In this document: in pieces, positions 59,207 to 64,000 of the stretch
How the letters are laid out: every line of letters begins with the position of its first letter
How positions within the stretch are numbered: the first letter of the stretch is position 1
Assembly: GCA_947458275.1 (NCBI GenBank)
Contig: CANGYR010000006.1
Span: 1-64,000, forward strand
Origin: Chitinophagaceae bacterium
Lineage (GTDB): Bacteria > Bacteroidota > Bacteroidia > Chitinophagales > Chitinophagaceae
DNA: 64,000 nt
Reading direction: 5' to 3'
Notes under the pieces: generated by a model
Seen by the model: only the letters and a program-made list of their open reading frames with translations
Database searches by the model: none
Told to the model about the DNA's origin: nothing
Program-made: the position numbers and the translations under genes

Positions 59207-61696
59207 ATGAGATATTTATTATCCGGAATTGCCGCAATGATTTTAGTCAGTATTCAGGCACAGAATATTAAAAGCCCCGATGAATTTTTGGGGTATAAAC
59301 TGGGTGAAAAATTTACTTACCATCATAAGATAGTACAGTATTTTAATGAAACAGCAAAAGCGGCTCCTGGAAAAATGAAGCTCGAGCAATATGGTACAAC
59401 CAATGAGGGTAGAGAGTTATTGCTTGCTTATGTTTCCTCATCTGAAAATATCATTCGCCTCGAAGAAATAAGAAAAAACAATTTACGTCTCGCAGGCATA
59501 TTAAAAGACAAAGCGCCGGATACCGATATGCCCGTTATCGTCTGGCTGAGTTATAATGTTCATGGAAATGAGGCAAGCTCCTCTGAGGTGTCAATGAAAA
59601 CATTATATGAATTTGTTTCCGGTAAAAATTCAAATATAAACAACTGGCTAAAAAATACTGTCGTTATTATTGATCCATGTCTTAATCCCGACGGGAGAGA
59701 CAGGTATGCAAACTGGTACAATCAGGTAGTTGGAACAAAGCCGGTTGCCAATCGTATAGCGAGAGAACACAACGAGCCCTGGCCGGGCGGTAGGACCAAC
59801 CACTACAACTTCGATTTAAACAGAGATTGGGCATGGCAAACGCAGGTAGAAACCAAACAACGTTTAAAAAAGTACAACGAATGGATGCCTGAGATTCATT
59901 GTGATTTTCATGAGCAATCTTACAACAGTCCTTATTATTTTGCTCCTGCCGCTGAACCCTATCATGAAGTAATTACCCCCTGGCAAAGAGAACTTCAAGT
60001 CACTATTGGGAAAAATCATGCCAGGTATTTTGATGCCAACAATTGGTTATATTTTACCAAAGAAATTTTTGATCTTTTTTATCCATCATACGGAGATACG
60101 TATCCAATGTACAATGGATCAATTGGTATGACGTATGAGCAAGCAGGATTAGGAAAGGCAGGGGCAGCTATAGCAACAGAGGATGATACACTCACGCTTT
60201 TCGATAGAATAGCTCATCACTTTACTACCAGTTTGAGTACGGTTGAGGTGGCTGCCGGCAATTATCAAAAAATTAATCAGGAGTTTAAAAAATATTTCGA
60301 TGGTGTTGCTGCCAATGGGTCCGGGACCTATAAGTCATATGTCATATCAGGAGATAACAAAGAAAAAATCAGCTCACTCATAGATTTGTTTAAAAACAAT
60401 GGCATCAATTATGGGTATGCAAAAAATGGCACAATTATAAAAGGGCTGAATTATTTTAATAAAAGAGAACAAAGTTATACAACATCATCTGCAGATATTA
60501 TCGTGTCTACAACACAGCCAAAGGGTCCTCTGGTAAGGGTACTGTTTGAGCCTGAGTCAAAACTTTCTGATTCTGCAACATACGATATTACAGCATGGTC
60601 ATTGCCTTACGCCTATGGAACTGACTGTTATGCAGTTAAAGAGCAGTTGGCTGTTCAATCAACACCATCCGGTTCTCAAAAAAATAATTTTAATAAAAAT
60701 GAATTCGCATACCTTATCGAATATCAATCTTTCCGGGGCGGAAAAATTTTGTCTGAGTTATTGAAGAATAACATCAAAACAAGATTTGCGGAAAAAGATT
60801 TTTCATTCATGGGTAAAAAATTCAAAAAGGGAACTTTGGTAGTATTAAGAAAAGGAAATGAGGATAAAATCAATCAACTGATTGATCTGATAAATATATA
60901 CGAAGCAAGTGTAACCGCTATCAACTCCGGATTCATGGAGAGTGGATTTGATTTTGGTTCAGATAAACTGCAATTGATAAAAAAACCAGTTGTTGCCATG
61001 CTTACCGGTGAGTCTGTTTTTGCAGAACAGGCAGGAGAGGTATGGCATTTATTTGATAAAGAACTGGATTATCAGATTGTCCAGTTGAATGCCGATAATT
61101 TGAATAACATCAGTCTTTCAGGAATTGATGTGATTATCTTACCAAGCGGCAATTATAAAAATATACTTGACAAGGCGGACCCATTAAAAACTTGGGTAAG
61201 GCAGGGTGGCAAGTTGATAGCCATAGAAAATGCTGCGATACAGCTGGCTAATGCTGATTGGGGCATTAAACTCAAAACAGAGGATGCTCAGAAGTCAGAC
61301 GAGTCAAAAGAAAACTATACTTATTTGAAGCGTTATGAAAATAGAGAAAGAGACTGGTTGACCAACAATACGCCCGGTTCAATTTATAAAGTAGAGCTGG
61401 ATGAATCTAATCCGCTGGCTTTTGGGTATCCTTCCTTCTACTTTACGCTTAAGATGAACAGTAGTTTGATTGAATTTATTAAAGATGGATGGAATGTTGG
61501 AGCAATAAAGAAAAACGCTGCCGTAGCAGGCTTTGTAGGTAGTTCAGCGAGAGATGCCATTAAAGACGGAACGGTTATCTCATCTCACGCATATGGAAAC
61601 GGTAATGTGATTTGTTTTGTCGACAATCCCATATTCAGATGTTTCTGGGAAAACGGAAAGTTATTACTGACGAATGCGGTGTTTTTGGCAAGATAA
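59207..61696 (+). CDS. M14-family zinc carboxypeptidase, secreted
   Basis: 829 residues with signal peptide (ending IQAQ, residue 19). The M14 domain (about 40-350) has zinc ligands His119 and Glu122 in NVHGNEAS, a third His in IHCDFHEQ (near 232) and the general-base Glu in GMTYEQAG (near 310). The family removes C-terminal residues from peptides. The remaining 450 residues include a glutamine-amidotransferase-like region (VVAMLTGESVFAEQAGEVWHLFD and IDVIILPSGNY, about 600-660), a known C-terminal extension of this subfamily, probably non-catalytic. Single gene with its own promoter. Confidence 0.9.
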   Translation: MRYLLSGIAAMILVSIQAQNIKSPDEFLGYKLGEKFTYHHKIVQYFNETAKAAPGKMKLEQYGTTNEGRELLLAYVSSSENIIRLEEIRKNNLRLAGILKDKAPDTDMPVIVWLSYNVHGNEASSSEVSMKTLYEFVSGKNSNINNWLKNTVVIIDPCLNPDGRDRYANWYNQVVGTKPVANRIAREHNEPWPGGRTNHYNFDLNRDWAWQTQVETKQRLKKYNEWMPEIHCDFHEQSYNSPYYFAPAAEPYHEVITPWQRELQVTIGKNHARYFDANNWLYFTKEIFDLFYPSYGDTYPMYNGSIGMTYEQAGLGKAGAAIATEDDTLTLFDRIAHHFTTSLSTVEVAAGNYQKINQEFKKYFDGVAANGSGTYKSYVISGDNKEKISSLIDLFKNNGINYGYAKNGTIIKGLNYFNKREQSYTTSSADIIVSTTQPKGPLVRVLFEPESKLSDSATYDITAWSLPYAYGTDCYAVKEQLAVQSTPSGSQKNNFNKNEFAYLIEYQSFRGGKILSELLKNNIKTRFAEKDFSFMGKKFKKGTLVVLRKGNEDKINQLIDLINIYEASVTAINSGFMESGFDFGSDKLQLIKKPVVAMLTGESVFAEQAGEVWHLFDKELDYQIVQLNADNLNNISLSGIDVIILPSGNYKNILDKADPLKTWVRQGGKLIAIENAAIQLANADWGIKLKTEDAQKSDESKENYTYLKRYENRERDWLTNNTPGSIYKVELDESNPLAFGYPSFYFTLKMNSSLIEFIKDGWNVGAIKKNAAVAGFVGSSARDAIKDGTVISSHAYGNGNVICFVDNPIFRCFWENGKLLLTNAVFLAR

Positions 61697-61704
61697 TTAT
61701 CAAT

Positions 61705-61858
61705 TTGACAATTTGGAAATTTGGAGATGTGGAGATGTGGAGATTTGGAAATTTGGAGATGTGGAAATTTGAAGATTTTTAACCCCAAACCCCAAACTCC
61801 AAACCCCAAACGCGCTTCGCGCAACCAAACTCCAAACTACAAACGCGTCGCAGCGCAA
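61705..61858. repeat. Dispersed repeat, copy 6
   Basis: Begins with (GAGATGTG / GAAATTTG)n, then CCCCAAACTCC units, the hairpin GCGCTTCGCGC and a second GCGTCGCAGCGC block. Module order follows copies 1 and 2. Confidence 0.85.
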
Positions 61859-61863
61859 TATAT

Positions 61864-62823
61864 CTAATCTGAAGACTCAACAATATATGTGAAAAGATCA
61901 TTTTCATCAGCGTTGATTCTTACAACATAGGTTTCTTCCTTCTTGAAAGTGTACTTGAATTTAATCAAACCCTCCGCTTCTTCATAAATCAAGGGTTCTT
62001 TCTTTTCCGGCTTGTTGCCTTCTTTAGTAATCAACAACATTCGGTTGATGGAAGTGCCAGATTTTTTTTTGAAACTGAATTCTACGGCTTTTGATGTCTT
62101 AGTTTTTACAAATCCATTATTGGGAGTCGGGGTGTTGGCACCGGAGAGGTAGGCCCCAGATTCAATAATCGGAAGTACATAAAACTCGGTTTTATTTTTC
62201 GGGCCCAAACCCAGCATCCAGGAATGATTTTCGGGGAGATGGTCGAGGTTGAAAATTTTTCTGTCTGCAAAAAAATATCCGCTGCTGTAATTTTTTTTGA
62301 ATGTTGTATACTTTATATCCACCGATCCACTGGCTTTTGCCACATCAACATAAAACCACTGGTCCGGACTTTGGCCTGTTTGAACAACATTCCAGCAGTG
62401 ATTGGGCTCATCGGGAGCATTGTTGATGTCATTGAAATTGTATCTGGTGTAACCATTTACCAATAGACAACGGATGTTTGCCATACTGCACATTTCCTGA
62501 AAAAGTAATGCAAATCCATAGGCATTTGTTTTTCTGGATTGTATAACGGAAACAGGATCAGTTTTTTTTCTGTCGTTTGTTTTTACTGACTTGGGGTCTA
62601 AAGCGATATTGTTGGCTATCCAGTAGTAAATAGCCATGGCTTTATCAGTCTTGTCCGGAAAGGAAAAGGTGATGGTATCCGCTATGGTAGCAATATTAAA
62701 ATTATCAAGAGCGCCCATCGTTTGAATTTGCATTTCAATACGAGAACGCTCCTGATTGTTATTTTGCGCTTGAGCTTGCGAAATCACTATACAAGCGAAA
62801 AGATAAAAAATAATTCGCTTCAT
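61864..62823 (-). CDS. Transglutaminase-fold secreted protein with missing catalytic cysteine
   Basis: A 319-residue exported protein (signal peptide ending QAQAQ, residue 20). The transglutaminase-like core (about 60-165) is evident: KAMAIYYWIANNIALD, SRKTNAYGFALLFQEMCS, NHCWNVVQ with His142 and FYVDVAKASG with Asp160. At the cysteine position (normally VCxGY) it reads NAYGF, so the nucleophile is Ala101 and the protein should be inactive as protease or transferase. The C-terminal half is beta-rich. It likely binds peptide or cell-wall ligands. Starts 12 bases after the Spy-like gene. Confidence 0.85.
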   Translation of the reverse strand: MKRIIFYLFACIVISQAQAQNNNQERSRIEMQIQTMGALDNFNIATIADTITFSFPDKTDKAMAIYYWIANNIALDPKSVKTNDRKKTDPVSVIQSRKTNAYGFALLFQEMCSMANIRCLLVNGYTRYNFNDINNAPDEPNHCWNVVQTGQSPDQWFYVDVAKASGSVDIKYTTFKKNYSSGYFFADRKIFNLDHLPENHSWMLGLGPKNKTEFYVLPIIESGAYLSGANTPTPNNGFVKTKTSKAVEFSFKKKSGTSINRMLLITKEGNKPEKKEPLIYEEAEGLIKFKYTFKKEETYVVRINADENDLFTYIVESSD

Positions 62824-62835
62824 TGAAATCGGTTG

Positions 62836-63198
62836 TTATTTAGGCTGTTTGCCGCCGCTTAATTCATAGTACTTCTTAAGCTGGTCAGCAGTTAAGATAG
62901 CTTTAATCTCTTCAATATTCTTATTGCGTAAAGATGCAAATTTTTCTTTCTTTTGGGCAGGAGTAATCGTTGCATCTGATTCTACAGCATCTCTGGATGA
63001 TTTGTATTGAAGATTAACAGTTTTTAATTTAATCTTCTGTGCATCGGTGAGATCAAGTTTTTTGATGATTTCTTTTCTGTCTGAAGTTAAAAGACTCGAA
63101 GCCGGGATTTTAGCATCTTTTGTCAGCTTGTTGGCAGTTTGTCCGATGCTGGTTAATGAAATTGTCAAAGCAAGGGCAATTGAAAATACTTTTATCAT
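62836..63198 (-). CDS. Spy/CpxP-like small periplasmic protein
   Basis: A 120-residue secreted protein (signal peptide ending SIGQ, residue 20), otherwise helical and basic, with two LTxxQ-like motifs: KLDLTDAQKIKLK (near 48-60) and ILTADQLKKYYEL (near 102). This matches Spy/CpxP-type periplasmic chaperones or stress proteins. Function here is inferred from pattern. The transglutaminase-fold gene follows directly and probably shares the transcript. Confidence 0.8.
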   Translation of the reverse strand: MIKVFSIALALTISLTSIGQTANKLTKDAKIPASSLLTSDRKEIIKKLDLTDAQKIKLKTVNLQYKSSRDAVESDATITPAQKKEKFASLRNKNIEEIKAILTADQLKKYYELSGGKQPK

Positions 63199-63228
63199 AG
63201 TTATATTTTTGGGGTAAAAGTATGAAAA

Positions 63229-63255
63229 AAAGCCCTCCGAAAAACAGAGGGCTTT
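63229..63255 (-). terminator. Terminator of the glutamine synthetase III gene
   Basis: AAAGCCCTC / GAGGGCTTT, loop of 9, followed on the minus strand by TTTTTTT. Confidence 0.9.
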
Positions 63256-63268
63256 GATATAGGTTGAA

Positions 63269-64000
63269 TTATCTTAAAAATAACAATTCGCGGTATTTTG
63301 GCAGCGGCCATAGGCTGTCATCAATCAATACTTCCAGTTTATCGGTGCGGTAACGAATAATATCGAAGTATTTACCTTTTACTTCATCGCAATACGCGAT
63401 AGCTTTTTCTCTCGAATGGGCGATATCATTAGCTTTTTTCCTCGCCTCTATCATACTTTTAACGTTTGTACTAATGACATTTATATGTTCATTGATTTTT
63501 TCGAGTATTTCTTTCTGTGCATGGTAGGTATCCGCTGAAAGACCAGCCTCTTTGAGACCTCTGATATTTTCAATCAGTGAATTTTGATATTTGAGCGCAG
63601 CGGGGATGATTTGAGTAGTAGCCAATTCTCCCATCACCCTTGCTTCAATTTGCACCTTTTTAATGTAAGCTTCCAGCATAATTTCATGTCTTGCTTCCAG
63701 TTCAAGGTGGTTGTAGATATGATGGTCTTCAAACAATTTTTTGGCTTTATCCGAAGCATAGGCATCTAAAGACTCAGGAGTTGTTTTGACATTTGGAAGT
63801 CCTCTTTTAGCAGCTTCTTTTTCCCACTCTTCACTGTAGCCGTCGCCTTCAAACAATACCTTTTTACTTTCAACAATGTACTTCTGAATGATTTGCATGA
63901 TGGCTACTTCTTTTTTGTCACCTTTTTCAATCAACGCATCTACATCTTTTTTGAAATTGGTAAGTGTTTCAGCCATGATAGTATTCAATACGGTCATTGG
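63269..64000 (-). CDS. glnN: Glutamine synthetase type III, C-terminal part (partial)
   Basis: About 244 C-terminal residues, cut by the window edge; the methionine near 63997 is internal. ESKKVLFEGDGYSEEWEKEAAKRGLPNVKTTPESLDAY is the C-terminal helical region specific to GSIII, and the end WPLPKYRELLFLR is the family's invariant tail. It makes glutamine from glutamate and ammonia with ATP in the cytoplasm. The ammonium transporter gene is also in this window, but not in the same operon. A strong terminator follows. Confidence 0.94.
   Translation of the reverse strand, partial: PMTVLNTIMAETLTNFKKDVDALIEKGDKKEVAIMQIIQKYIVESKKVLFEGDGYSEEWEKEAAKRGLPNVKTTPESLDAYASDKAKKLFEDHHIYNHLELEARHEIMLEAYIKKVQIEARVMGELATTQIIPAALKYQNSLIENIRGLKEAGLSADTYHAQKEILEKINEHINVISTNVKSMIEARKKANDIAHSREKAIAYCDEVKGKYFDIIRYRTDKLEVLIDDSLWPLPKYRELLFLR

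Overview
The window looks like chromosomal DNA of a Bacteroidota bacterium, most likely Chitinophagaceae or a close relative. The evidence is seen directly: T9SS-type sorting domains (51636-52895, and the gliding-motility type C-terminus of 42946-48033), a C-terminal piece of type III glutamine synthetase, an SDR-type threonine dehydrogenase, lineage-typical proteins of unknown function, weak ribosome binding sites, and many upstream matches to the Bacteroidota promoter consensus (TTG about 17-23 bases before TAnnTTTG). It is AT-rich and mostly housekeeping. I see no prophage, complete insertion sequence, integron or CRISPR array.

Layout. 0-10 kb: kdsA, a lipoprotein, threonine dehydrogenase, a small beta-barrel, dapB, a two-subunit M16 protease pair, and purK-purE split by a repeat. 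10-21 kb: hppD, an L,D-transpeptidase-like protein, aspartate kinase, fbp, an orphan ABC ATPase, an FKBP/DinB/NUDIX run, folC with a TonB-like protein, a YggS protein and an acyl-CoA dehydrogenase. 22-29 kb: a CDF metal transporter, a VIT1/CCC1 transporter, rocD, ispE, a bifunctional nuclease, etfA-etfB and a small TPR gene. 29-40 kb: tilS, a rhomboid-rlmH-CDGSH operon, membrane and coiled-coil proteins, an alpha/beta hydrolase, a remnant of a YpfJ-type metallopeptidase, a NuiA-like nuclease inhibitor, a large TPR-like protein, DUF218 and a short asparaginase, and a protein with kinase-like motifs. 40-48 kb: an outer-membrane barrel beside amtB, then a 1695-residue secreted repeat protein. 48-64 kb: tRNA-Arg(ACG), a YbdK-type carboxylate-amine ligase with an ATP-grasp enzyme and a divergent esterase, a T9SS cargo protein, ribBA, tamB, an M14 peptidase, a transglutaminase-fold protein lacking its cysteine, a Spy-like protein and the 3' part of GSIII.

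Genes that appear to work together: the catalytic and non-catalytic M16 subunits; purK and purE; etfB-etfA, which could take electrons from the acyl-CoA dehydrogenase; amtB with the adjacent barrel (GSIII lies elsewhere in the window); and the ligase, ATP-grasp and esterase trio, the best candidate here for an uncharacterised small-molecule pathway.

The most unusual non-coding feature is the intergenic repeat load: a GGTT(C/T)AAAAGG / CCAAACCCCAAAC family that often carries a GCGC-TTC-GCGC-like hairpin, a CCGCAGAG/CTCAGCGGTG element present as a tandem duplication, a palindrome GTTGGTGATAACACCAAC present three times in 150 bases, AAAAGTA heptamer arrays, and a perfect 26-bp inverted repeat. 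All calls come from reading the sequence; no database search was possible.
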